Positions 1-5,084 of a stretch of DNA of 7,239 nt are shown here, one piece after another. The DNA lies in NCBI GenBank assembly GCA_031283115.1, contig JAITCK010000038.1, positions 1 through 7,239 on the forward strand, given 5' to 3'. The DNA comes from Cellulomonadaceae bacterium. GTDB lineage: Bacteria; Actinomycetota; Actinomycetes; Actinomycetales; Cellulomonadaceae. Positions within the stretch are counted from its first letter, which is position 1. Each line of letters starts with the position of its first letter. A program made the translations under genes and the position numbers. The notes under the pieces are model-generated. The model made no database searches. It saw only the letters and a list, made by a program, of their open reading frames with translations, and was not told the DNA's origin.

Positions 1-492
1 GGGGACGAGGCGGACGTGCCCGAGTTCGGCTGCCACGCCGTGTTTGCCGCGCAGCAACTGGCCGTCGGAGATGATGGCCCCGCCGAGTCCGGTGCCGATG
101 GTGAGCATGAGCATGTCGGTGGAGTCGCGGCCTGCGCCGAACCGGTATTCGGCCCATCCGGCAGCGTTGGCGTCATTTTCGACGATGACAGGCACGTCGA
201 TGGTGATCAGTTCGCTGATCTTTTCGGAGAGCGGATAGTTGCGCCAGGCGATGTTGGGGGCGAAGGACACGGTTTTACGGTCGGAGGCGATGAAGCCTGC
301 AGCGGCTACGCCGACGGCGCCGATTTCGTAGTCTTCAGCGAACATGTTGACGGCGGTGGCGATGTCGCGGTTGATGGATTCGGCGTCTTGCGCGTCCGTT
401 TTTACTTTGGTGCTGGCCAGGATTTCACCGTGGTCGTTGACCACACCGATGCCGATTTTTGTTCCGCCAATGTCTACGCCAATTGCATGCAT
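1..492 (-). CDS. glk: ROK-family glucokinase, 5' part (runs off left edge)
   Basis: This gene encodes the N-terminal 164 residues of a sugar kinase of the ROK family, which phosphorylates glucose to glucose-6-phosphate in the cytoplasm. Visible in the sequence are the N-terminal phosphate-binding motif DIGGTK (residues 7-12), the ENDANAA segment (105-111) whose Asp107 corresponds to the family's catalytic base, the second nucleotide-binding loop IGTGLGG (132-138), and the E-L-G-H motif (156-159) that starts the sugar- and zinc-binding region. The Cys-rich zinc motif and C-terminal half lie beyond the window. I chose the ATG at 492 because DIGGTK follows directly, as in other ROK kinases. A TAnnnT box sits 7 nt upstream. 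The gene is divergent from the Lrp-like gene, with 68 bp between starts. ROK members also include N-acetylglucosamine and mannose kinases and repressors; there is no N-terminal HTH, so it is not a repressor. Glucokinase is the likeliest substrate assignment, but the missing half leaves it open. Confidence 0.88.
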   Translation of the reverse strand, partial: MHAIGVDIGGTKIGIGVVNDHGEILASTKVKTDAQDAESINRDIATAVNMFAEDYEIGAVGVAAAGFIASDRKTVSFAPNIAWRNYPLSEKISELITIDVPVIVENDANAAGWAEYRFGAGRDSTDMLMLTIGTGLGGAIISDGQLLRGKHGVAAELGHVRLVP

Positions 493-499
493 ACGCCAT

Positions 500-505
500 A
501 CCCTA
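500..505 (-). promoter_or_regulatory. Predicted -10 box of the ROK kinase gene (leaderless type)
   Basis: On the minus strand TAGGGT ends 7 nt before the ATG at 492, so transcription would start at or next to the start codon. AGGG inside the same box could instead act as a Shine-Dalgarno sequence 8 nt from the ATG. The two readings cannot be separated from sequence. No convincing -35 hexamer is seen 16-18 nt upstream. Confidence 0.45.
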
Positions 506-547
506 GCGGCGGCGGTGCGTTGCCACACCCTGACGCCGCTCCTTGCG

Positions 548-553
548 TAAAGT
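548..553 (+). promoter_or_regulatory. Predicted -10 box of the Lrp-like gene (leaderless type)
   Basis: TAAAGT ends 7 nt before the ATG at 561, which places the transcription start at the start codon. The 7 nt between (GGGCGCC) make a poor Shine-Dalgarno sequence at the wrong distance. A TTGCCA at 520-525 lies 22 nt upstream of the box, too far for a standard -35. The box lies in the 68-bp region shared with the divergent kinase promoter. Confidence 0.45.
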
Positions 554-560
554 GGGCGCC

Positions 561-839
561 ATGTTGACCGCCATCGTGCTCATTGACACTGAACCTAACC
601 AGATTCCTGAGGTTGCCGCGCAGGTGGCGAACCTTGACGGCGTTTCCGAAGCCTATTCGGTGGCAGGCAAGTGTGACTTGGCCGCTGTGGTGCGGGTGCG
701 CGACCATGAGGCTCTGGCTGATGCCATTGCTGACGGTATCTCTAAGGTGCCTGGCGTGTTGCGCACGGAAACTCTCATCGCTTTTCGCACGTACAGCAAG
801 GTTGATTTGGAGCAGGCTTTCGCTCTCGGCTTGGAGTGA
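561..839 (+). CDS. Stand-alone Lrp/AsnC-type ligand-binding domain protein
   Basis: This 92-residue protein consists only of the RAM-type effector-binding domain (about residues 3-80) found at the C-terminus of Lrp/AsnC regulators, with no DNA-binding helix-turn-helix. Its beta-alpha-beta pattern is visible: strand LTAIVLID (2-9), helix 13-25, the turn Y-S-V-A-G-K-C-D (32-39) leading into strand LAAVVRV (40-46), helix 50-60, and the closing stretch [11 protein letters not shown] (69-79). In the family the domain forms dimers and higher oligomers and binds amino acids or other small effectors. Stand-alone copies like this are common in Actinomycetota, but their partner is usually unknown. I chose ATG 561 over the in-frame TTG at 543 because the domain begins right after it and relatives start MxTAIVLID. 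The gene converges on the peptidase gene with 32 bp between. It may modulate a full-length Lrp by mixed oligomers; that is inference. Confidence 0.85.
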   Translation: MLTAIVLIDTEPNQIPEVAAQVANLDGVSEAYSVAGKCDLAAVVRVRDHEALADAIADGISKVPGVLRTETLIAFRTYSKVDLEQAFALGLE

Positions 840-853
840 GGCTTTCTGACAGT

Positions 854-881
854 TTCCTTGCGGTGACTTCCTTACAGTGAC
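854..881. repeat. Tandem 14-bp direct repeat over the peptidase stop codon
   Basis: TTCCTTGCGGTGAC (854-867) is followed directly by TTCCTTACAGTGAC (868-881), with 12 of 14 positions identical and both differences transitions. A degenerate third unit may be TTTCTGACAGT at 843-853. The second unit contains the TAA stop of the minus-strand peptidase gene (872-874) and its last two codons. No hairpin terminator was found between the two convergent genes. Confidence 0.6.
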
Positions 882-1798
882 GATGCCTGGAAGGTGTTGC
901 ACTGTTGCAGGGAGTTGTTTTGGTAGCCGATGGTGAACCATTTGACGCGCTGGGCTGAGGTGCCGTGCGTGAAGGATTCCGGGTTGGGTCGGCCTCCGCC
1001 TAGGGATTGAATGTGGTCGTCTCCCACGGTTTGGGCGGCTTCGATGGCGTTGGTTAGTTGGGCTTTGGTGATGGGTTCGAGGAAGGGACGTCCCGTGTTG
1101 GGGTCGATGGTGGTGGAGGCTTGTCCGGCCCACATGCCGGCCAGGCAGTCGGCCATGAGTTCGATTTTCACGGAGTCTGAGTCGGCTCCGCTGCCGCCAC
1201 GGCGGGCTTGATCCATCACACCGGTGATCTGTTCTACGTGGTGGCCTACCTCGTGGGCGACCACGTATTCTTCGGCGAAGGATCCGTCTTTGCCGCCAAT
1301 TTGCGCAAACATTTGGTCGAAGAAGGTGACGTCTTCGTAGAGGGTTTGGTCGCCAGGACAGTAGAAGGGGCCGGACGCGCTGGTGGCGGCCCCGCAGGCG
1401 GTGTTGACGCTGCCGGAGAAGGAGACAGCGTCGGGTAGCACGTACTTGATGCGGGCCTGTTGGGGCAGGGTTTGGGTCCAGTAGGCGTCCAGGGCGTACA
1501 TGGTGGCTGACAGGCGACATTCGCGGTCGGAGTTGGCTTGGTCGGCGGTGCAGGTGCCTACGTCGCCGGATTCGTCGCTGGCGCGCAAGTCACCGGTTCC
1601 GATGCCGCCGTTGCCGAGTTGACCGGCCACTTGGTTGAGCACGTCGCCTGCGTCTCCGCCGCTGAGCAGCACGATGACCACGCCGATGAGGAGGGCGCCG
1701 ATGCCTCCCCCACCAAGTTTCATGCCCATGCCGCCGCCACCGCCGGATGACCGCTTGACACGTCCGCCTTGAAATGTTCCGCCATCTTGGAAACTCAC
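872..1798 (-). CDS. ypfJ: YpfJ-type neutral zinc metallopeptidase, membrane-anchored
   Basis: This 308-residue protein belongs to the putative neutral zinc metallopeptidase family (YpfJ type). Layout: a Gly-rich basic N-terminus (about 1-30), one membrane segment (about 31-46) that anchors the protein, a low-complexity linker to about 80, then the extracytoplasmic peptidase domain. The zincin motif HEVGHH lies at 182-187 (zinc ligands H182 and H186, catalytic E183), and E213/D217 in IELMADCLAG can supply the third ligand. CGAA and GPFYCPGD (135-150) are family hallmarks; six cysteines (83, 94, 135, 147, 218, 300) could form disulfides outside the membrane. The GTG start gives the expected short N-terminus before the membrane helix. 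A purine run GGAAGG directly abuts the GTG, too close to act as a ribosome site, and a TAnnnT box lies 6 nt upstream, which suggests a leaderless mRNA. Substrate is unknown for this family. The gene is divergent from the NSS operon. Confidence 0.9.
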   Translation of the reverse strand: MSFQDGGTFQGGRVKRSSGGGGGMGMKLGGGGIGALLIGVVIVLLSGGDAGDVLNQVAGQLGNGGIGTGDLRASDESGDVGTCTADQANSDRECRLSATMYALDAYWTQTLPQQARIKYVLPDAVSFSGSVNTACGAATSASGPFYCPGDQTLYEDVTFFDQMFAQIGGKDGSFAEEYVVAHEVGHHVEQITGVMDQARRGGSGADSDSVKIELMADCLAGMWAGQASTTIDPNTGRPFLEPITKAQLTNAIEAAQTVGDDHIQSLGGGRPNPESFTHGTSAQRVKWFTIGYQNNSLQQCNTFQASSL

Positions 1799-1804
1799 CC
1801 TTCC

Positions 1805-1810
1805 AGGGTA
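1805..1810 (-). promoter_or_regulatory. Predicted -10 box of the peptidase gene (leaderless type)
   Basis: On the minus strand TACCCT is followed by GGAAGG and then the GTG start at 1798, so the predicted transcription start coincides with the GTG. This is the same arrangement as at the TetR gene (TAGGCT, GAAAGG, ATG). No -35 is clear at 16-18 nt; a TTGCTG lies 22 nt upstream. Confidence 0.5.
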
Positions 1811-1848
1811 AATCTCTCACGGCGCCTGCGCACAGCAAACACTGCATA

Positions 1849-1867
1849 CCGTGACAAACCCGTGACA
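1849..1867. promoter_or_regulatory. Direct repeat CCGTGACA with 11-bp period (possible operator)
   Basis: CCGTGACA occurs at 1849-1856 and again at 1860-1867, a perfect 8-bp direct repeat with starts 11 bp apart, about one helical turn. Head-to-tail half-sites at this spacing are the usual binding layout of OmpR/PhoB-family response regulators (PhoP, MtrA and relatives in Actinomycetota). It lies about 50-70 bp upstream of the peptidase gene start. Which regulator binds, if any, is inference. Confidence 0.4.
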
Positions 1868-1984
1868 TGTTGCCCGTGGTGCTTGTCTCTGCATCTTGGA
1901 GCGGAGGCGCGGTGACGCGGCGGCTGGGCGACGCTTGGCCAATGCGAAACCATCTAGCGTCACTAAACGGGCCATTCAGCGCCA

Positions 1985-2005
1985 TTTGATCACGATTTGG
2001 TCACG
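1985..2005. promoter_or_regulatory. Direct repeat TTTGRTCACG with 11-bp period, upstream of NSS operon
   Basis: TTTGATCACG (1985-1994) and TTTGGTCACG (1996-2005) match at 9 of 10 positions with starts 11 bp apart. Read on the other strand the units are CGTGACCAAA and CGTGATCAAA, which resemble the CCGTGACAAA unit at 1849 in the opposite orientation. The pair ends 12 bp before a possible -10 (TATTCC, 2018-2023), a position where OmpR/PhoB-type activators commonly bind in place of a good -35. Regulator identity and the -10 are inference. Confidence 0.4.
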
Positions 2006-2008
2006 GCG

Positions 2009-2065
2009 GGTTGAGGGTATTCCTCGACGCTGAACCACCCCTTCAGCAAAAGCAACCGACCCTCA
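2009..2065 (+). promoter_or_regulatory. Foldable leader before the NSS operon
   Basis: Three complementary segments precede the operon. TTGAGG (2011-2016) can pair with CCTCGA (2022-2027) across a 5-nt loop, with one G-U pair. GCTGAA (2029-2034) pairs perfectly with TTCAGC (2042-2047) across a 7-nt loop. As an alternative to the first hairpin, TGAGGGT (2012-2018) pairs perfectly with ACCCTCA (2059-2065), enclosing the second hairpin and ending 3 nt before the purine run GAGAGAG (2069-2075), the likely ribosome site 12 nt from the GTG. If transcription starts near 2030 from TATTCC, only the GCTGAA hairpin is in the RNA; the others would need an upstream start. The symmetric segments could equally be DNA operators. 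Confidence 0.35.
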
Positions 2066-2087
2066 CACGAGAGAGCACCACATCACC

Positions 2088-3494
2088 GTGAGTACCCAAC
2101 TCGACACCGCCCCTGCGCCCATCGCCGCCACCCTCGATAGTGTCGCCGCACCGCGCAGTGTTTTCCGCACCAAACTCGGCTTCGTCCTGGCTGCCGCAGG
2201 CTCGGCCGTGGGCCTGGGCAACGTCTGGCGGTTCCCCTACTTCGCAGCCACCTACGGTGGTGGAACCTTCCTCTTCGCCTACCTGCTCATCGCCTTCGTC
2301 TTTGGCCTAACCATCATGGTCACGGAAATCGCCATCGGCCGTGCCACCGGATCCAGCCCACTAGCCGCCTTCGGCAAGATCTCACCGAAGTTCAAGTTTG
2401 TCGGCGTGCTCGCCCTGGCCGTGCCTGCCATCATCTTCCCCTACTACTCCGTCATCGGCGGCTGGGTGGGGCGGTATGCCTTCTCCTTCCTCACCGGGGG
2501 TGGCGCCGCTGCAGCAGAGGCTGGCTACTTCGGCTCCTTCATCTCCGGGGTCTGGAGCCCCATCTTCTGGCTGGCCGTGTTTATCGCCTTCTGCGCCTTC
2601 TTCGTGGCCCTGGGTGTGCAGAAGGGCATTGAGAAGATCAACCTCGTCGGCATGCCCGTCTTCATCGTCATGCTCATCGCTCTGGCCGCCTACGGCCTCA
2701 CCCTGCCCGGCGCCATGGACGGCTTCCTGCACTATGTGCGCCCCGACTTCTCTGAACTGTCGGTCAACACCTTTATTGCCGCCACCCGTCAAATCTTCTT
2801 CTCCCTGTCTCTGTCCATGGGTGTGATGATCACCTACGGGTCGTACCTCAAAAAGCAGCAGAGCATTGAGAAGTCCTCCCTGCAGATTGCCGGTGTGGAC
2901 ACGGGCGTCTCGCTCGTTGCCGGTGCGCTGGTCATCCCCGTTGTTGTCGCCTTCATGGGCGTCGAGGGCCTAGGTCAGGGGGCGGGCATGTTGTTTGTCA
3001 CCATCCCGCAGGTCTTCGCCCTCATCCCCGGCGGCGGCTTCGTCGGCGCCCTCTTCTTCACCCTCATGTTCATCGCCGCCGCCACCTCAGGCATCTCCCT
3101 CATGGAGCCGACCGTAGCCGCCCTCATGGAAAAGACCAACTGGACCCGCAAGAAGGCCGCACTGCTGATTGCTGTAGGCTCCTTCGCCCTGGCCATGCCG
3201 ACAACCCTGGGCTTCGGGGTGTGGAACCACATCCGTATCGGCCACCTCGACATGCTGGGCATGATGAGTTTCCTCACCGACACCCTGCTCATGCCCATCG
3301 TCGCCCTGCTCACCGCCGTGATGATCGGCTGGGTTGTCGGCCCCAAGGTCATCGCCGCCGTGGTCACCGATGAGGGCAAGCGCTTCCGCGCCGAGAAGGT
3401 CTACACCTTTGTCATCAAGTGGATTGCCCCGCCCGCCCTGGTCGCCATCTTCGCCTCCTCCCTGCTGCTGGCCTTTGGAGTGATTTCGCTGTGA
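2088..3494 (+). CDS. Sodium-dependent transporter, NSS (SLC6/LeuT) family, first tandem copy
   Basis: This 468-residue membrane protein is a neurotransmitter:sodium symporter homologue that most likely imports an amino acid or similar amine with Na+. About 11 membrane helices can be drawn (roughly 30-55, 58-84, 104-134, 156-174, 182-204, 228-254, 265-290, 315-345, 355-372, 389-417, 440-466); lack of TM12 is usual for many bacterial members. The TM1 signature AVGLGNVWRFP (40-50) holds N45 and R48, matching LeuT N27 and R30. Y120 matches LeuT Y108; S239 and S241 in TM6 match T254 and S256; T333/S334 match the Na2 residues T354/S355; D271 in TM7 replaces LeuT N286. By eye alignment LeuT G258/F259 are S243/M244 and gate Asp404 is S394. 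The GTG start is preceded by GAGAGAG 12 nt away. The stop overlaps the next start. Substrate cannot be named. Confidence 0.93.
   Translation: MSTQLDTAPAPIAATLDSVAAPRSVFRTKLGFVLAAAGSAVGLGNVWRFPYFAATYGGGTFLFAYLLIAFVFGLTIMVTEIAIGRATGSSPLAAFGKISPKFKFVGVLALAVPAIIFPYYSVIGGWVGRYAFSFLTGGGAAAAEAGYFGSFISGVWSPIFWLAVFIAFCAFFVALGVQKGIEKINLVGMPVFIVMLIALAAYGLTLPGAMDGFLHYVRPDFSELSVNTFIAATRQIFFSLSLSMGVMITYGSYLKKQQSIEKSSLQIAGVDTGVSLVAGALVIPVVVAFMGVEGLGQGAGMLFVTIPQVFALIPGGGFVGALFFTLMFIAAATSGISLMEPTVAALMEKTNWTRKKAALLIAVGSFALAMPTTLGFGVWNHIRIGHLDMLGMMSFLTDTLLMPIVALLTAVMIGWVVGPKVIAAVVTDEGKRFRAEKVYTFVIKWIAPPALVAIFASSLLLAFGVISL
2216..2296 (+). repeat. Near-identical segment shared by the two NSS genes, copy A
   Basis: These 81 bp match 3661-3741 at 79 positions; 2247-2296 is an exact 50-bp repeat. 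The segment encodes the end of TM1 through the start of TM2 (GNVWRFPYF to AYLLIA), and even silent codon positions are conserved, unlike most of the rest of the two genes. The copies lie 1445 bp apart in matching reading frames. Confidence 0.8.
3477..3480 (+). promoter_or_regulatory. Shine-Dalgarno inside first NSS gene for the second
   Basis: GGAG lies 10 nt before the GTG at 3491, inside the Phe-Gly-Val codons near the end of the first NSS gene. The second NSS gene encodes the same Phe-Gly-Val with GGG-GTC, so the GGA-GTG codons here fit a role as ribosome site. It supports the coupled start at 3491. Confidence 0.6.
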
Positions 3495-4939
3495 CCCCCT
3501 CCACGCTCGCCCCGTCAACCTCTGACTCGAGCGTGCAGGCCAACGCCGGGATCCTCGCCACCATAGATGGTGATGCTCCCAGCGAAAGCCGTCCACGCAA
3601 GAGTGTCTTCAGTTCCAAGCTGGGCTTTGTCCTGGCCGCCGCCGGATCTGCCGTGGGCTTGGGCAACGTGTGGCGGTTCCCCTACTTCGCGGCCACCTAC
3701 GGTGGTGGAACCTTCCTCTTCGCCTACCTGCTCATCGCCTTGACCTTCGGCATCATGCTCCTCATCGCCGAGGTCGCCATCGGTCGTGCCACCGGGCACG
3801 GTCCGGTGGCAGCCTTCCGTCAGCTTGACCGCCGCTTCACCAGCGTTGGCGTGCTGGCCATGCTGGTCCCGGCCATCATCTTCCCCTTCTACTCCGTCAT
3901 CGGCGGCTGGGTGACGCGGTACGCCTTCGTCTTCCTCACGGGCGGGGCAGCGGCTGCCGCCGAAACCGGGGCGTTTGGGGCCTTCACCTCGCAGACGTGG
4001 GGGCCTATCGGCTGGCTGGCCGTCTTTATCCTTGCCACTGCGGTGCTGGTCGCCCGTGGCATCAACAAGGGCATTGAGCGCATCAACCTCATCACCATGC
4101 CCATCTTTATCGTCATGCTGCTGGGCCTGGCCATCTACACGCTGACCCTGCCGGGTGGCACCGAGGGCCTGCGCCACTTCCTGCTACCCGACTTCAGTGA
4201 ACTGTCGGCCAACACCTTTATTGCCGCCACGCGACAGTCCTTCTTCTCCCTGTCCCTGGCTTCGGGGGTCATGGTCGCCTACGGCTCCTACATGAAAAAG
4301 TCAGCCAGCATTGAGAAGGCCGCCTTCCAGATTGGCGTCTTCGACACGACGGCCTCCATCATCGCCGGTCTGCTGGTCATTCCCGCCGTCGTCGCCATCA
4401 TGGGCATCGACGGGCTGGGGCAGGGTGCGGGTTTGCTCTTCGCTACCCTCCCCCACGTTTTCGCGTCCATGCCTGGAGGGGCCATTGTCGGCGCGATCTT
4501 CTTCGTCCTCATGCTCGGGGCCGCCGTCACGTCCAGCATTTCCATGCTGGAGGTTGTCGTCAACTCCCTCATGGACAGAGCCAAGTGGTCGCGGCTCAAG
4601 GCCACGGTTGTCACCTCAGTGGGCGGGTTCCTCTTCGGCCTGCCGGTCACCCTGGGCTTTGGCGTGTGGAGCAACGTCCGCCTGGGAGGCCGCGACATTC
4701 TCGGCATGATGAACTTCCTCACCGACACCGTGATGATGCCCCTGGTGGGCCTCGGCACCGTGCTGGTGGTGGGCTGGGTGATCGGCCCCCAACGCATCAT
4801 CGCCGCCGTGCACCAGGACGGTCAGCTCTTCCGCACCGAAAAAATGTTCGTCGTGCTCATCAAGTGGGTGGGGCCAGCGCTGTTGACCGGCCTGGTGGCG
4901 ACCTCCTTCCTCATGGCCTTTGGGGTCATCACCCTGTAA
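3491..4939 (+). CDS. Sodium-dependent transporter, NSS (SLC6/LeuT) family, second tandem copy
   Basis: This 482-residue paralogue of the preceding gene is also predicted to be an 11-helix Na+-coupled importer of an amino acid or amine. It carries a longer hydrophilic N-terminus (1-42), then the TM1 signature AVGLGNVWRFP (54-64; N59 and R62 match LeuT N27/R30), Y134 in TM3, S253/S255 in TM6, D285 in TM7, and the Na2 pair T347/S348 in TM8. It differs from the first copy at likely substrate-contacting TM6 positions: A257/S258 where copy one has Ser/Met and LeuT has Gly/Phe. LeuT gate Asp404 aligns with N408. The GTG start forms the overlap GTGA with the first gene's stop and has GGAG 10 nt upstream, so the two are translationally coupled; the frame stays open upstream to 3419, but that would overlap conserved C-terminal coding of the first gene. 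No clear rho-independent terminator follows. The pair could have different substrates or form a heteromer; neither is shown. Confidence 0.93.
   Translation: MTPSTLAPSTSDSSVQANAGILATIDGDAPSESRPRKSVFSSKLGFVLAAAGSAVGLGNVWRFPYFAATYGGGTFLFAYLLIALTFGIMLLIAEVAIGRATGHGPVAAFRQLDRRFTSVGVLAMLVPAIIFPFYSVIGGWVTRYAFVFLTGGAAAAAETGAFGAFTSQTWGPIGWLAVFILATAVLVARGINKGIERINLITMPIFIVMLLGLAIYTLTLPGGTEGLRHFLLPDFSELSANTFIAATRQSFFSLSLASGVMVAYGSYMKKSASIEKAAFQIGVFDTTASIIAGLLVIPAVVAIMGIDGLGQGAGLLFATLPHVFASMPGGAIVGAIFFVLMLGAAVTSSISMLEVVVNSLMDRAKWSRLKATVVTSVGGFLFGLPVTLGFGVWSNVRLGGRDILGMMNFLTDTVMMPLVGLGTVLVVGWVIGPQRIIAAVHQDGQLFRTEKMFVVLIKWVGPALLTGLVATSFLMAFGVITL
3661..3741 (+). repeat. Near-identical segment shared by the two NSS genes, copy B
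   Basis: Partner of 2216-2296, with 79 of 81 positions identical and the last 50 bp exact. Both mismatches (GTC/GTG and GCA/GCG) are silent. A crossover between the copies would keep the reading frame and leave one hybrid transporter gene. Confidence 0.8.
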
Positions 4940-5029
4940 GGCACCCGCCCTGGACGGTGAGGCAGTTCAGGTGACCAGTTACCGACAGCAGCACCGCGCA
5001 AAACCACGGGATGCACGTCGATTGAGTGC

Positions 5030-5064
5030 GTGCGCTTCAGCGTGCCAACCGCGTTGAAGTGCAC
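5030..5064. promoter_or_regulatory. 35-bp inverted repeat, likely TetR operator
   Basis: The left arm GTGCGCTTCAGCG (5030-5042) and right arm CGTTGAAGTGCAC (5052-5064) are inverted copies that match at 11 of 13 positions around a 9-nt spacer. The element ends 8 bp before the predicted -10 of the TetR gene and covers its -35 region, so a bound dimer pair would block transcription. That fits autorepression, as is usual for TetR-family genes. The rest of the 145-bp gap 4940-5084 holds only a weak palindrome (GGTGAC-CA-GTTACC, 4970-4983) and no clear terminator for the NSS operon. Confidence 0.5.
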
Positions 5065-5072
5065 CTCTCACC

Positions 5073-5078
5073 TAGGCT
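5073..5078 (+). promoter_or_regulatory. Predicted -10 box of the TetR gene (leaderless type)
   Basis: TAGGCT is followed by the 6 nt GAAAGG and the ATG at 5085, placing the predicted transcription start at the start codon. GAAAGG touches the ATG and so is too close to serve it as a ribosome site; it would lie 15 nt from the in-frame ATG at 5100. A TTGAAG at 5054-5059 is only 13 nt upstream, short for a -35, and is part of the inverted repeat. Confidence 0.5.
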
Positions 5079-5084
5079 GAAAGG

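Noticed and set aside
543..560. TTG at 543 as start of the Lrp-like gene
   Set aside because: The extra residues MRKVGA are not part of the domain, and the segment carries the likely -10 box instead.
474..1520. A 348-codon open frame on the minus strand across the Lrp-like gene and much of the peptidase gene
   Set aside because: Its product is Arg/His/Pro-rich low-complexity sequence typical of an off-frame reading of GC-rich DNA, and it overlaps two genes with clear family signatures.
1799..1804. GGAAGG as Shine-Dalgarno of the peptidase gene
   Set aside because: It directly abuts the GTG with no spacer, and no alternative in-frame start lies at a useful distance downstream before the membrane helix region.
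3419..3490. An upstream extension of the second NSS gene to 3419
   Set aside because: It would overlap the conserved TM11 coding of the first gene and add no family-like residues; GTG 3491 has a GGAG at the right distance and a coupled overlap.
2382..4800. Several 130-220-codon minus-strand frames opposite the NSS genes
   Set aside because: They are antisense to strongly conserved coding sequence, recur at matching places in both paralogues, and have no recognisable domains or ribosome sites.
4970..4983. Palindrome GGTGAC-CA-GTTACC after the NSS operon as terminator or operator
   Set aside because: It is short, has a mismatch, lacks a T-run and is far from the TetR promoter, so no role can be supported.
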